Part shown: positions 16,995-25,051 of the stretch, piece after piece
Numbering within the stretch: position 1 is the stretch's first letter
How the letters are laid out: every line of letters starts with the position of its first letter
NCBI GenBank assembly: GCA_029820045.1
Contig: JALGVE010000058.1
Location: 1 to 43,975, forward strand
Length of the DNA stretch: 43,975 nt
Source of the DNA: Candidatus Zipacnadia bacterium
Lineage (GTDB): Bacteria > Armatimonadota > Zipacnadia > Zipacnadales > UBA5352
Direction of reading: 5' to 3'
Translations under genes and position numbers: made by a program
Notes under the pieces: generated by a model
Databases searched by the model: none
Seen by the model: the letters and a program-made list of their open reading frames with translations, nothing else
Told to the model about the DNA's origin: nothing

Positions 16995-18575
16995 CTACGC
17001 CACCGGTTCCAGCAAGCGCCGGAAGGCCTCCGCCTGCTGCTTGAACGCCTCGGGCCCCCGCTGATCTCCCATCTTCAGGGTGAGAAAGCCGTCGAAGCTG
17101 CGACAGGAGAAGATGGAGATGAGCTCCTTGACCTCACCGTGGCCCTGGCCCGGCAACGTGTACGTCGGCCTGCCAGGCCGGCAGCCATCAGTGACGTGGA
17201 GTGCGCGCGCATATCGCTTCAGCTTGTACTTGCGGTAGGTCCCCAGGAACGGCTTCTCCCCCAGGTTCGCGAAATGCGCCGGGTTGAAGCAGAAGCCCAG
17301 CCGGTAGTCATCGGTGAGCGCCAGCAACGGCGCCTCACACGCCTCGCCGCCGTCCCAGCAGCTTCCGGGCGTGTTTTCGAAGACGATTGTCACCGTTGAG
17401 CCTTCGGCCAGCTCCAGGGCCTCCCGCAGCCGGGTGAGGGCCGCCTCCGCCTCGGTTCCGACCGGCGGTGAGGGCACCTTCACCAGCGGCGCTTCGATGG
17501 CCTGCGCGGTCTCGATGGCCATGCGCATCTGTCTCCCCGCGACTTCGCCACCAGCGATGAACTGCTCCGGACTGAGGCCGCAGTGCAGACAGCTCACCGC
17601 CATCTCCCGCTCCTCAAGCTGGTCAGTGAACTGCGCGCCGATACCATCGGGGTGGGCGAGCAGCTCCGACGCGAGTGCCGGGCCGAGCTCAACGCAGCGA
17701 ATGCCCTCGTTGCGCACTGCATCCAGGCCGGCCTCGGCGTCGGTCAGGCTGTCAGACAGCTCGTCAAGCAGCGCCGAGGCGCGGAAGTCATACTGCTCCA
17801 GCTCATGGGCCTTAATCTTCGCCCGCTGCCTCACACAGTCATCGCAGTTGGGGTTGTCGCAGAGAACCGCCGCCGGGTCCCTGCGCAGGGCCTCCACCTC
17901 GATCTCGACCGCGCTTTGCGCGTGCAGTAGTCGGCAGACGGCCTTACCGACCTTGCCGACCCTCATCGCGCCGCGCTCGCGGAACAGGCGGTCAAGGCCG
18001 ATGAAGTCACGGTGCGGCCCCGGGAACCAGTGCATGACCTTGGTCTGCTCCACGCCCTCCTCGTCCAGGTAGGTGCGCTCGATGGTGGAGAGGTAGGGCG
18101 CCCTGACGATCTCCTCGGGATAGTGCAGCAGCGTGTTCCGGTCCTGGTCCACCCCCAGCAGGAGCACGTAGCCCTCGTTCAGGTCCGCCAGCTTGCCCCA
18201 GGGCGAGCCGGCGCCGATGGCGGTGTCCTGCTCGATGTGCCCCTCGAGCAGCCAGCCGGCCTTGGCGCCGATCGCGCACGCTGAGTGCGTGGGGTGGAGG
18301 CTGCGCGTGACGCCCGGATAATGCCGGAAGGCCTCGGTCACACTGCCTACCCCGGACGGGGAGGTCTCAATGTTGAAGGGACGGGCCCCGCTCATCGCGG
18401 GCATCGCCAGCGTACCGGTCGGGCCGATGGCCTCCAGCAGCGCCTCGATGAGGGTGTTGGCGCCGCCCTCCACCTCTCCCAGCGCCGAGAGGCTGCTATG
18501 CACCATGAGCGTCATCCCGGGGCCGACCCCGAGGCGGCGGAGGTCGTCAATCAGGTCCTGTTTCGTCAAGCGCAT
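16995..18575 (-). CDS. AAC(3)-like N-acetyltransferase fused to sugar phosphate isomerase/epimerase
   Basis: 526 residues, starting at ATG 18575 because GAGGAG lies 9 nt upstream. Residues 1-~235 match the aminoglycoside 3-N-acetyltransferase (YokD/AAC(3)) family: HSSLSALGEVEGGA (26-39), GPTGTLAMPA (51-60), RSLHPTHSACAIG (91-103, with the conserved His) and SPWGKLADLNEGYVLLLGV. A Cys cluster follows (Cys239, Cys244, Cys247; LCDNPNCDDC). Residues ~265-526 look like a xylose-isomerase-type TIM barrel (VRNEGIRCVELG; VFENTPGS; FCFNPAHFANLGE; ALHVTDG; PGQGHGEVKELI). The pairing suggests acyl transfer to an amino sugar or amine plus sugar isomerisation in one pathway. A resistance role is unlikely given the catabolic neighbours. 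The substrate is unknown. Confidence 0.8.
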   Translation of the reverse strand: MRLTKQDLIDDLRRLGVGPGMTLMVHSSLSALGEVEGGANTLIEALLEAIGPTGTLAMPAMSGARPFNIETSPSGVGSVTEAFRHYPGVTRSLHPTHSACAIGAKAGWLLEGHIEQDTAIGAGSPWGKLADLNEGYVLLLGVDQDRNTLLHYPEEIVRAPYLSTIERTYLDEEGVEQTKVMHWFPGPHRDFIGLDRLFRERGAMRVGKVGKAVCRLLHAQSAVEIEVEALRRDPAAVLCDNPNCDDCVRQRAKIKAHELEQYDFRASALLDELSDSLTDAEAGLDAVRNEGIRCVELGPALASELLAHPDGIGAQFTDQLEEREMAVSCLHCGLSPEQFIAGGEVAGRQMRMAIETAQAIEAPLVKVPSPPVGTEAEAALTRLREALELAEGSTVTIVFENTPGSCWDGGEACEAPLLALTDDYRLGFCFNPAHFANLGEKPFLGTYRKYKLKRYARALHVTDGCRPGRPTYTLPGQGHGEVKELISIFSCRSFDGFLTLKMGDQRGPEAFKQQAEAFRRLLEPVA

Positions 18576-18939
18576 ACTCAGGTACTCCTCACTCGGTAGT
18601 GTCAATACGAGGCCCGCGCGCCGACATCGGCCCTGCGCCCAAGCGCAACGACGAAGGACTGAGGGAGTCGGAGCAGGAGCTCCGACCTACGGGATACGTA
18701 CGCGGTTCGCCGCAGGGCTGCCGTCTGTCGTCCGGAGGGGCTGCCGTCTGTCGTCCGGAGGGGCCGCCGTCTGTCGTCCGGAGGGGCCGCCGTCTGTCGT
18801 CCGGAGGGGCCGCCGTCTGTCGTCCGGAGGGGCCGCCCGAAGGCTGAGGCGCCTGTGGCGCCGAAGCCTGAGGCCGGCCCGCGCCTCCCGCCAAGTAGCG
18901 GGATACGTATGCGATTCGCCGCGGCATTCGCGTCTGTGG
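18576..18939. repeat. Intergenic region with REP palindrome and 23-bp tandem array
   Basis: This 364-bp gap holds AGTCGGAGCAGGAGCTCCGACC (about 18666-18688), the five-copy 23-bp array listed separately, and a GGCGCCTGTGGCGCC-type palindrome near 18850. No gene seen. Confidence 0.7.
18721..18835. repeat. 23-bp tandem repeat, five copies
   Basis: Direct repeats start at 18721, 18744, 18767, 18790 and 18813 with a period of exactly 23 bp (CCGTCTGTCGTCCGGAGGGG plus three bases). The first copy differs at one base; the rest are identical. There are no spacers, so this is not a CRISPR array. It is intergenic. Confidence 0.95.
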
Positions 18940-21045
18940 TCAAGGGTCGTTGCTGTGGTGACCGTCCTTGCTTTCGCCGCTGCTGTCAGGCAGGGACAGC
19001 AACCTGGCGTTGATAGCCACGACTACGGTGCTCACCGACATGACGATCGCGCCCACGGCCGGTGGCAACAGTATGCCCCACCTGTAAAGCACTCCGGCCG
19101 CCAGCGGAATCGCGATCACATTGTAAGCCGTCGCCCAGACGAGGTTCTGAACCATCTTGCGCCGGGTGGCGCGGGCCAGGCTTAGCATATCCAGCACATT
19201 GCGAGGGTCATTGCGCACCAGCACGATGTCAGCGGACTCTACCGCCACGTCCGTGCCAGCGCCGATGGCGATGCCCACGTCTGCTTGCACCAGCGCCGGA
19301 GCGTCGTTGACCCCGTCGCCGACCATCGCGACCCTCAGTCCACGGTCCTGAAGCTGCTGTATCCGGCCCGCCTTCTCGTCCGGCAGCACCTCGGCGAAAT
19401 ACTCATCCAGGCCAAGCTCGCCGGCCACCGAGGCCGCGACCTGCTCATTGTCGCCGGTGAGCATCACGGCCCGGATTCCCTGGGCCTGAAGCTGGCTGAT
19501 GGCCTCGCGGGACTCCTCGCGGACCACGTCGGCGAGCGTGATAACGCCCAGCACCTCTCTGCCCTCGACCACATAGACAGCGGTGCGCCCTTCTTCGTCG
19601 GTCTCGCCGAGGCCTTCGGCCTCGGCGGGAATCCCGGCCTCGCGCAGATAAGGTCCGCTGACCACCTTGAGGTCTCGACCTTCGACCTGCGCCCAAGCGC
19701 CCTTGCCGGGGATGGCCCGGAAGTCGGTCACCGGTGGCAGCTCCAGGCCCCGCTTCTTAGCCCTGCGCACCAGCCCCTCCGCGATGGGATGCTCGGAGCG
19801 CGCCTCCACGGCGGCCGCAAGCCGCAGCAGCTCGTCCTCATCGGACGCGAGCGCCCGGATCTCAACGATTCCGAAGCGAGCCTCGGTGAGCGTGCCGGTC
19901 TTGTCGAAGACGACAGCGTCCAGCTCGCGAGAGGCCTCGAAGGCCGTGCGGTCACGTATCAGCAGTCCGTGGCGGGCGGCGATGGCCGTGGACACCGCGA
20001 CTACCAGCGGCACTGCCAGCCCCAGCGCATGAGGACAGGTTATGACCATCACCGTGATGCTCCGCTCCAGCGCGAAGTCGAAGGCGTACCCGGCCAGGAG
20101 CCATGCCGCCAGCGTCACCGCCCCGACGCTGAGAGCGATGACCGTGAGCCAGAACGCGGCGCGGTTGGCGAGGTCCTGGCTGCGCGACCTGCTCTGCTGC
20201 GCCTCCTGGACCATGCGGATCACCTGCGAGAGGTAGGTGTCCTCCCCGCTCTTCTCGATGACAACCTCGAGGGCCCCGTCACCGTTGATGGCACCACCGA
20301 TGACCTCATCGCCCTCGCCTTTCTCGACCGGCATCGCCTCCCCGGTGAGCATCGCCTCATTAAGGGCGCTATGCCCCTCGAGGATCCTGCCGTCCGCAGG
20401 CGCGCGTTCACCGGGCTTGATGATGATGTGGTCACCGTCGCTCAGTTCACCCACCGGCACGTCGCGGGTGCTGCCATCTTCGCCAAGCAGGTGAGCCTCC
20501 TCGGGCATGAGCTTCGCCAGCTCCTGGAGGGCCCTCGATGCGCCCATCACCGAGCGCATCTCGATCCAGTGCCCGAGCAGCATGATGTCAATGAGGGTCG
20601 CGAGCTCCCAGAAGAAGACCTTCCCCTGAAGTCCCAGCACCACGGCCGCGCTGTAGAAGTAGGCTGCCGTGATGGCGACTGCAATCAGCGTCATCATCCC
20701 CGGCTGACCGGCGCGCGCTTCATCAACAAGGCCCTTCAGGAACGGTCGCCCACCGTAGACGAAGATGACGGTCCCAAGGGCGAGCAGGAGATAGCTGTCA
20801 CCGGTGAAGGCCAGGGCCTGAAGCCCGAACAGCTCCCTTATCATGGGCGACAGCGCCAGCGTGGGGACAGTCAGTGCCGCGCAAATCCAGAACCGGCGGC
20901 GGAAGTCCCGCACCATCTGCTCGTGGTGGTCGGCGTGATCATGGGGGCTGGTCTGAGAAGGCGCGTGCGGCTGCTCTTGTTGCGCCTCGGCGTGATGTTC
21001 ATGGTCTTCGCGCACGCGGTGATGGTGCTGATGACCTTCGGTCAT
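18940..21045 (-). CDS. copB: Copper-translocating P-type ATPase, CopB type
   Basis: 701 residues. P1B-type ATPases export copper across the inner membrane using ATP. The N-terminus is His-rich (14 His in the first ~42 residues) in place of a CxxC metal-binding domain. The membrane metal site is Cys337-Pro338-His339 (ITCPHALGLAVP); CPH rather than CPC marks the CopB (P1B-3) subgroup. Also present are MLTGEAMPVEKG (actuator), the phosphorylated Asp381 in FDKTGTLT, SEHP (nucleotide binding), MLTGDN and VGDGVNDAPAL. About eight membrane helices are expected. AAGGGG precedes ATG 21045. A promoter with an inverted repeat over its -10 box lies about 85 bp upstream, suggesting metal-responsive control. 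Confidence 0.93.
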   Translation of the reverse strand: MTEGHQHHHRVREDHEHHAEAQQEQPHAPSQTSPHDHADHHEQMVRDFRRRFWICAALTVPTLALSPMIRELFGLQALAFTGDSYLLLALGTVIFVYGGRPFLKGLVDEARAGQPGMMTLIAVAITAAYFYSAAVVLGLQGKVFFWELATLIDIMLLGHWIEMRSVMGASRALQELAKLMPEEAHLLGEDGSTRDVPVGELSDGDHIIIKPGERAPADGRILEGHSALNEAMLTGEAMPVEKGEGDEVIGGAINGDGALEVVIEKSGEDTYLSQVIRMVQEAQQSRSRSQDLANRAAFWLTVIALSVGAVTLAAWLLAGYAFDFALERSITVMVITCPHALGLAVPLVVAVSTAIAARHGLLIRDRTAFEASRELDAVVFDKTGTLTEARFGIVEIRALASDEDELLRLAAAVEARSEHPIAEGLVRRAKKRGLELPPVTDFRAIPGKGAWAQVEGRDLKVVSGPYLREAGIPAEAEGLGETDEEGRTAVYVVEGREVLGVITLADVVREESREAISQLQAQGIRAVMLTGDNEQVAASVAGELGLDEYFAEVLPDEKAGRIQQLQDRGLRVAMVGDGVNDAPALVQADVGIAIGAGTDVAVESADIVLVRNDPRNVLDMLSLARATRRKMVQNLVWATAYNVIAIPLAAGVLYRWGILLPPAVGAIVMSVSTVVVAINARLLSLPDSSGESKDGHHSNDP

Positions 21046-21126
21046 AGTTATTCCCCTTCAGGACGAGACCGGACGGCATCCACCTGCGCCTCGGGTCTAC
21101 GTCTTCCCTCCCCCGCGGTTCTCGGT

Positions 21127-21163
21127 TACAGTCATACTGTATCCCGGTGGGCGAGGCTGTCAA
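21127..21163 (-). promoter_or_regulatory. Promoter with overlapping operator-like palindrome upstream of copB
   Basis: On the minus strand TTGACA (21158-21163) and TACAGT (21136-21141) are separated by 16 bp. The palindrome TACAGT-CAT-ACTGTA (21127-21141) covers the -10 box and the start-point side. An operator in this position would suit a repressor or activator of copper export; no regulator gene lies nearby. It does not match the CopY box TACANNTGTA exactly because the spacer is longer. Confidence 0.5.
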
Positions 21164-21221
21164 GGGCGGCGAGGCCGGCAAGAAAGAAAAAGGGGGAGAT
21201 AACTGACTGTCCCCTTTTCCC

Positions 21222-21495
21222 CAGGAGCATCGTTTTTGCGGGGGAGCCTGGGGCTGCGCTGTAGGGCGGGGACCTGTTTGTCCCCCGTAGCCTTGGCGAA
21301 GGGGGGTGCCCCGCCCGCCTGCGGCGCGCCACGGGTGCGCGCCCTACATACGACAGCGGCGCCTGCGGTCCCGCCTGCGGCGCGCCACGGGTGCGCGCCC
21401 TACATACGACAGCGGCGCCTGCGGTCCCGCCGAGGCGCAATCGGCGGAATACCCCGGCGAGGCCGTCGAGCGACAGGGCAAAACCGATGCTCCTG
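21222..21495. mobile_element. MITE-like element, copy 1 (with internal duplication)
   Basis: Left end CAGGAGCATCGTTTTTGC (21222-21239) and right end, read inverted, CAGGAGCATCGGTTTTGC (21478-21495) match at 17 of 18 positions. An 8-bp direct repeat CTTTTCCC flanks it exactly (21214-21221 and 21496-21503), as expected of a target-site duplication. It has no ORF of its own. Its length is 274 bp; minus the internal 56-bp duplication it is 218 bp, the same as copy 2 at 42407-42624. Confidence 0.8.
21314..21425. repeat. Perfect 56-bp tandem duplication inside the MITE-like element
   Basis: Copy 1 is 21314-21369 and copy 2 is 21370-21425, identical, with six more matching bases after copy 2. The related element at 42407-42624 has only one copy of this segment, so the duplication is secondary. 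Confidence 0.95.
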
Positions 21496-21513
21496 CTTTT
21501 CCCAGGGAGGTCC

Positions 21514-21542
21514 TTGACGGGCCCGGGACGAACACCTATTCT
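21514..21542 (+). promoter_or_regulatory. Candidate promoter of the Cys-rich stalk-domain gene
   Basis: TTGACG (21514-21519) and TATTCT (21537-21542) with a 17-bp spacer, 19 bp beyond the right end of the MITE-like element and 45 bp before the start codon at 21588. Confidence 0.5.
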
Positions 21543-21587
21543 CACGTAGTGCCCACGCAAGCAAGGCAACATGTAGGAGGGATGCTC

Positions 21588-22223
21588 ATGTACGCTGCGA
21601 AGTCGCGAAAGATGGTCACAACCGTCGTCGCATTGGTCTGCATGGCGGCGCTGGCAGGGCTGCTTGCGCAGTCCGCTCTGGCGTGCTCCGGCTGCGGGTG
21701 GGTTCCTGTCAAGTGCGAGACACAGGCCTGCTACACGGGTTGCTGCGGGGTCCCCGTCTGCTGCGGCGCCTACCAGTACCAGGCGCAGACGTGGGTGCCG
21801 AAAGGCTGGGTGCCGAGTTGCGGCATGCCGAAGTGGTGCGCGCCGCGGCCCTGCTTACCAGTCGCCTGCTATGGGCTGTGCCTGACCACCGTGCAAGTAG
21901 CGATCGGGCAGGGACAGCCGGAAACGGTTCGCGCGTGGCGCTGGGGCAATGATGTGCTGGTTCCGGTTCGCGAGGTCTTCCAGAAGCTGGGCGCGGAGGT
22001 GGTCTATCGCGGCTTTGGCATGACGGACGTCACGCTCGGCGGCAAGACCGTGCAGCTTCGGGCGTATGGCTCCCATGCCTACGGCTGCTGCGGGTGGCCC
22101 GCCGCAGGCGCGACCGCTGCGCGCATGATTTCCTGCAAGGTCCACGCGCCTGTGTCCGCCCTTGCTGCAGCGTTGGGCGTAACCGTGGAGAAGCAGGAAG
22201 CCGTCATTCGACTGACGCCCTGA
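21588..22223 (+). CDS. Exported Cys-rich protein with copper amine oxidase N-terminal-like (stalk) domain
   Basis: 211 residues. ATG 21588 is preferred over ATG 21582 because AGGAGG at 21575-21580 gives 7-nt spacing. A signal peptide (cleavage near ALA-CSGCG at 32) is followed by a Cys-rich segment: 13 cysteines between 33 and 98, including CSGC, CC at 52-53 and 58-59, and further Cys at 167, 168 and 183. Residues ~103-210 fit the Copper_amine_oxidN1-type stalk domain (NDVLVPVREVFQKLGAEVVY; VTLGGKTVQLRAYG; the last strand EKQEAVIRLTP). That domain is usually structural, not catalytic. The gene is divergent from a copper ATPase, so the Cys-rich part could bind copper outside the membrane, but this is inference. 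Confidence 0.75.
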   Translation: MYAAKSRKMVTTVVALVCMAALAGLLAQSALACSGCGWVPVKCETQACYTGCCGVPVCCGAYQYQAQTWVPKGWVPSCGMPKWCAPRPCLPVACYGLCLTTVQVAIGQGQPETVRAWRWGNDVLVPVREVFQKLGAEVVYRGFGMTDVTLGGKTVQLRAYGSHAYGCCGWPAAGATAARMISCKVHAPVSALAAALGVTVEKQEAVIRLTP

Positions 22224-22253
22224 AGTAGATGACGTGCCCTGCAGGCGAAGCAC

Positions 22254-22284
22254 CGGGGCCGCGCCTGCACACGGCGCGGCCCCG
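22254..22284 (+). terminator. Strong GC hairpin after the Cys-rich gene
   Basis: A perfect 12-bp stem, CGGGGCCGCGCC (22254-22265) with GGCGCGGCCCCG (22273-22284), and a 7-nt loop, 31 bp after the stop codon. There is no U tract, so termination efficiency is uncertain. Confidence 0.55.
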
Positions 22285-22380
22285 TAGACCTGTGCTCAGA
22301 CCCGAAGTGCCTCTCGGATCACCCCGGTCCGCGTCATGGTTGCCCCTTGGCCGCTGACACGAACTCTCTTGGAGTCATCT

Positions 22381-24333
22381 ATGGCGTCCATCGCAGACAA
22401 CATGCATACCCACGCCAAGCAGGTTCACGACGGCGTCCTACGCGCCCTGTTCGTTGGGGCAACTCTCACGATGATCGCCTCCAGCCACGCTCAACAGGAA
22501 CAGTGGGCCAGGCTGGTGTGTGACAGCCCCGACTTCTCCGTAAGCGCTCCCCCCGGCTGGGTACTGGAGCCCGTGCAGAACACGGGCGCCAGGCTCGTAG
22601 CCCCGGACGCCGACCTGGTCGTCGAAGTGGTCACCTGGAAGGCTCTGCGCCCCCCCGCGACAGCGGAGAAGGCGGCCGCGCAGCATGAGGCGCTGCTGGG
22701 GCATGCCTTCGACTACCGCCGGCGCTCGGAGGAGGCACTGGTCACAGACCAGGGCGCTGACTACCTGCTCGTCGTCGGCGCGGCGCGCGCCGGCCCTCTC
22801 GAGAAGGCCTCAGTCTTCGCCGCGTATGCCTTCGGCGATGCTTACTATGTCCTGGGGACCTTCTGCGAGCCGGACGAGGTGCGTAAGCTGCGCGCAAGCC
22901 TCCTGGATGAGATGGCAAGGAGCTTGCGGGCGGGACCGCCTGCGGTCATTCAACCACCGCAGGTCGTCGAGGACACGGAGACTGTCGAGCCAGCGCAGGA
23001 TCGCCCGCCAACCGACCTGCAGGTCGAGCCGGAGGGCCGGCCCGTGCTCCCGGGGCCGGAGGAGCAGGCCGCGCCCTGGGCCGAGCACACACACCAGCTT
23101 GGCTTTTCAGTCTCGCTTCCTGCCGACTGGCGCGTGGCCCTCACGCAGGGCCGCATTCTAGTCGGTCCCGACCCTGTCGAGCCGCTGAAGCATGGCGTGG
23201 TCATCTGGCCTGTTACCGGCAAGCAGGCGGCCGCCGAGGATGCCCTGAGCGCCTTCCTCGCCGAGCTACCCCTGCCCGGCCCGGCCCTGACCAAGCTCTT
23301 CGAGAACCACGATCCCAGGGGAGTCGCCGTGCTGGGCGCCATGACCGGAGATGGGCTGCGGCTCCTCGCGAGCTACGCCAGTAATGACGGCGACGGCCTC
23401 CTGGTGGTGGCGATGGCTCCGGCCGAGGAGTTCGAGAGGGAGCGCGGCCGCCTGGCAAGGGTGGCCAGCAGCTTCCGCCCGGGGCGCTGGATGGTCCCCG
23501 TGCAGACGGGCGGCGGTGAGGAGGTCACGGGGGAAGCCGGGCTGCTGCGCTGGCGTCTGCCCCCGGGATGGCAGAGCCGTGGTGGCGTCGAAGGTCGCGG
23601 CGGCGAGGCCGCCATTACCATCGATGCCGTCCTGCCCGGCCCGAAGCGTCTGCGTGTCGCTTGGCATCAGCCGCTGCTGCCGGGATTCCGCAAGCTGAGT
23701 GCCCTGCTCGACAGCCTCGGCTGGCGGGAGGGGGACATCTACGGCGGTGACGAACTCTCCGCGGGCATGCTCGTTTACAAGAGGCGTTCTCCGCAGGAGT
23801 TCGTGGACGACTATCTGCTCCCACGCCACCCGCGCAGCCTCACCGATGTTACCACCAACTCTGAAGGCAATAACCCGGCTGTCGCCGGCCTCCTGCGAGG
23901 GGCGGGAGCGCAGGGGGCGGCCGTGCTTGTGCGCGGCGACTCCACCATCGGCCCCAGGGAACGGCTCTACATCGTGGCCACGGCGAGCATGCCCGCCCCG
24001 CTGCAGGAGACCTGCTGGCAGGCCGCTGAGCTGCGGGCCGAGGCCGGAGAGGGCGCTTTGCGTGAGGCTGTGGCGGCACTTACCGTTGCGGTGGAGTCGG
24101 CTCATGTCACAGAGCAGGCCCGCGATGCCAGGCTCGCGGACCCGTTGCGAGCGCTGCTGCTGAGCGCGCAGAGGTCCCTTGAGGCGGTCCCGGCCGACCT
24201 GCGGCCGGCGTCGGCGCAGGAGCCGAAGACGAGCGTCCTGGAGGGTCCGACCACAGCGGCGGGCCGGTCATGGGCGCTACCGGGCGCTGTGTTGGACTTC
24301 TGGCGCGAGCAAGCCACGGCTCCGCAGGGATGA
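22381..24333 (+). CDS. Exported protein with three PsbP/DUF1795-like domains, unknown function
   Basis: 650 residues from ATG 22381, with GGAG 6 nt upstream. A signal peptide ends near SHA-QQEQ (37). Three segments begin with a similar strand-turn pattern: DFSVSAPPGWVLEP (~51), GFSVSLPADWRVAL (~245) and GLLRWRLPPGWQSRGG (~390). This pattern is seen in PsbP-like or DUF1795-like folds that open with (F/Y)S(V/I)xxPxxW. A Pro/Glu-rich linker (~187-240) separates domains 1 and 2. No catalytic residues were recognised. It may be a periplasmic or surface scaffold, but I cannot assign a function. It follows the copper-related gene in the same direction after a hairpin. Confidence 0.7.
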   Translation: MASIADNMHTHAKQVHDGVLRALFVGATLTMIASSHAQQEQWARLVCDSPDFSVSAPPGWVLEPVQNTGARLVAPDADLVVEVVTWKALRPPATAEKAAAQHEALLGHAFDYRRRSEEALVTDQGADYLLVVGAARAGPLEKASVFAAYAFGDAYYVLGTFCEPDEVRKLRASLLDEMARSLRAGPPAVIQPPQVVEDTETVEPAQDRPPTDLQVEPEGRPVLPGPEEQAAPWAEHTHQLGFSVSLPADWRVALTQGRILVGPDPVEPLKHGVVIWPVTGKQAAAEDALSAFLAELPLPGPALTKLFENHDPRGVAVLGAMTGDGLRLLASYASNDGDGLLVVAMAPAEEFERERGRLARVASSFRPGRWMVPVQTGGGEEVTGEAGLLRWRLPPGWQSRGGVEGRGGEAAITIDAVLPGPKRLRVAWHQPLLPGFRKLSALLDSLGWREGDIYGGDELSAGMLVYKRRSPQEFVDDYLLPRHPRSLTDVTTNSEGNNPAVAGLLRGAGAQGAAVLVRGDSTIGPRERLYIVATASMPAPLQETCWQAAELRAEAGEGALREAVAALTVAVESAHVTEQARDARLADPLRALLLSAQRSLEAVPADLRPASAQEPKTSVLEGPTTAAGRSWALPGAVLDFWREQATAPQG

Positions 24334-24504
24334 TTGATGGTGCTGTTTCTCAATCGCGAATAACTGACGCTAGAGCCGCCGCCTTGACTGGTTGGCGGGC
24401 CTACACGACCACGACACGGTGGTCGGCATTTGTGGTCAGGCGTGCACCCGGATATGGCGTCGGCGCACCAGACGATGGGAATGCCCGGCGCCGGAGGTGA
24501 CGAG

Positions 24505-24723
24505 ATGAGAAAACTCGTTGAGTGCGAGCACTGTCACGGGCGGAAAGTCTGCACTATCAGCGGCGGACGAAGCTGTCGCGAGTGTCTGGCAGCGGCTGGC
24601 AAGAGCCTGCGGGAATTCGCCACCGTACGCTGCTCTTACTGCGGAGGCCGAGGCAAGGTCTGGGTAGAGGTGGAGGAGGACGAAGAGGCTCCAGAGGCCA
24701 GCGAGTCCGATGACGAAGGATAG
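24505..24723 (+). CDS. Small zinc-finger protein (DnaJ Cys-rich-like)
   Basis: 72 residues starting MRKLVECEHC at ATG 24505, with GGAGGTGA (24493-24500) upstream. There are six cysteines in the order CEHCHGRKVC, CREC, CSYCGGRGKV. The last is a CxxCxGxG repeat as in the DnaJ zinc-binding region, where two such CxxC pairs bind one zinc. The C-terminus is very acidic (EVEEDEEAPEASESDDEG). It may be a stand-alone zinc-binding protein that interacts with unfolded or nucleic-acid partners; the function is unknown. Confidence 0.7.
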   Translation: MRKLVECEHCHGRKVCTISGGRSCRECLAAAGKSLREFATVRCSYCGGRGKVWVEVEEDEEAPEASESDDEG

Positions 24724-24824
24724 GCCCCGCAACCGCTCTCACAGGAGCAGGATGACGCTTTCGCACCGCTGACATCAGATGGCGCGGCGGCGTAGGGATG
24801 GCTTTCGTCTAGCGACATAGAACC

Positions 24825-24853
24825 TTGACACTCACCATTTGCTGTGCTATATT
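24825..24853 (+). promoter_or_regulatory. Strong sigma70-type promoter of the SLH porin gene
   Basis: A perfect TTGACA (24825-24830), a 17-bp spacer, and TATATT (24848-24853) preceded by TGC (an extended -10). This is one of the best promoters in the window and fits an abundant envelope protein. Confidence 0.8.
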
Positions 24854-25024
24854 GCCGGCGTTGAAGTGGGCAGGGGATTGACCGGTCTGCTTCAGCAATA
24901 TATCTGGTCGTGCCAGCAGTCAAAACCTGGCAAGGAAGGGAGGCACCTCCAGCCCGACTGTTGGAGTAAGCGGCCAGAGCAGGCTGAGTTCATCGCAGTC
25001 TGGACCTCACCGGAAGAGGAAACA

Positions 25025-25051
25025 ATGGATACTCTCCTGTGCGGTCCTTGA
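25025..25051 (+). CDS. Possible leader peptide (8 codons)
   Basis: ATG 25025 to TGA 25051 encodes MDTLLCGP. GAGG at 25016-25019 lies 5 nt upstream. It sits in the long leader of the porin gene. It could be a translated upstream ORF with a regulatory role or a chance match; nothing else in the sequence decides. Confidence 0.25.
   Translation: MDTLLCGP

Larger units (their letters stand above)
21046..21587. other. Divergent region between ATPase and Cys-rich gene
   Basis: 542 bp containing, from left to right, the ATPase promoter/operator (21127-21163), a hairpin AAAAGGGGGA...TCCCCTTTT (about 21188-21218), a 218-bp MITE-like element enlarged to 274 bp by an internal duplication (21222-21495), and the promoter of the + strand gene (21514-21542). 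No gene seen. Confidence 0.75.

Noticed and set aside
16995-18575. Antibiotic resistance gene
   Set aside because: AAC(3)-like motifs are present, but the fusion to a sugar isomerase and the catabolic neighbours argue for metabolism; many members of this fold do not modify aminoglycosides.
18598-18603. TTGACA as a -35 box for the acetyltransferase-isomerase operon
   Set aside because: No -10-like hexamer lies 15-19 bp downstream, and the expected position falls at the ribosome-binding site.
18721-18835. CRISPR array
   Set aside because: The repeats are directly adjacent without unique spacers, and no cas gene is present.
21188-21218. Intrinsic terminator (AAAAGGGGGA...TCCCCTTTT)
   Set aside because: It lies between divergent genes, so no transcript needs ending there, and related TCCCCTTTT sequences recur at 30626 and 43946; a dispersed repeat is more likely.
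19285-21264. A 659-residue open frame opposite the copper ATPase
   Set aside because: Antisense to a clear P-type ATPase with all motifs; a by-product of high GC content.
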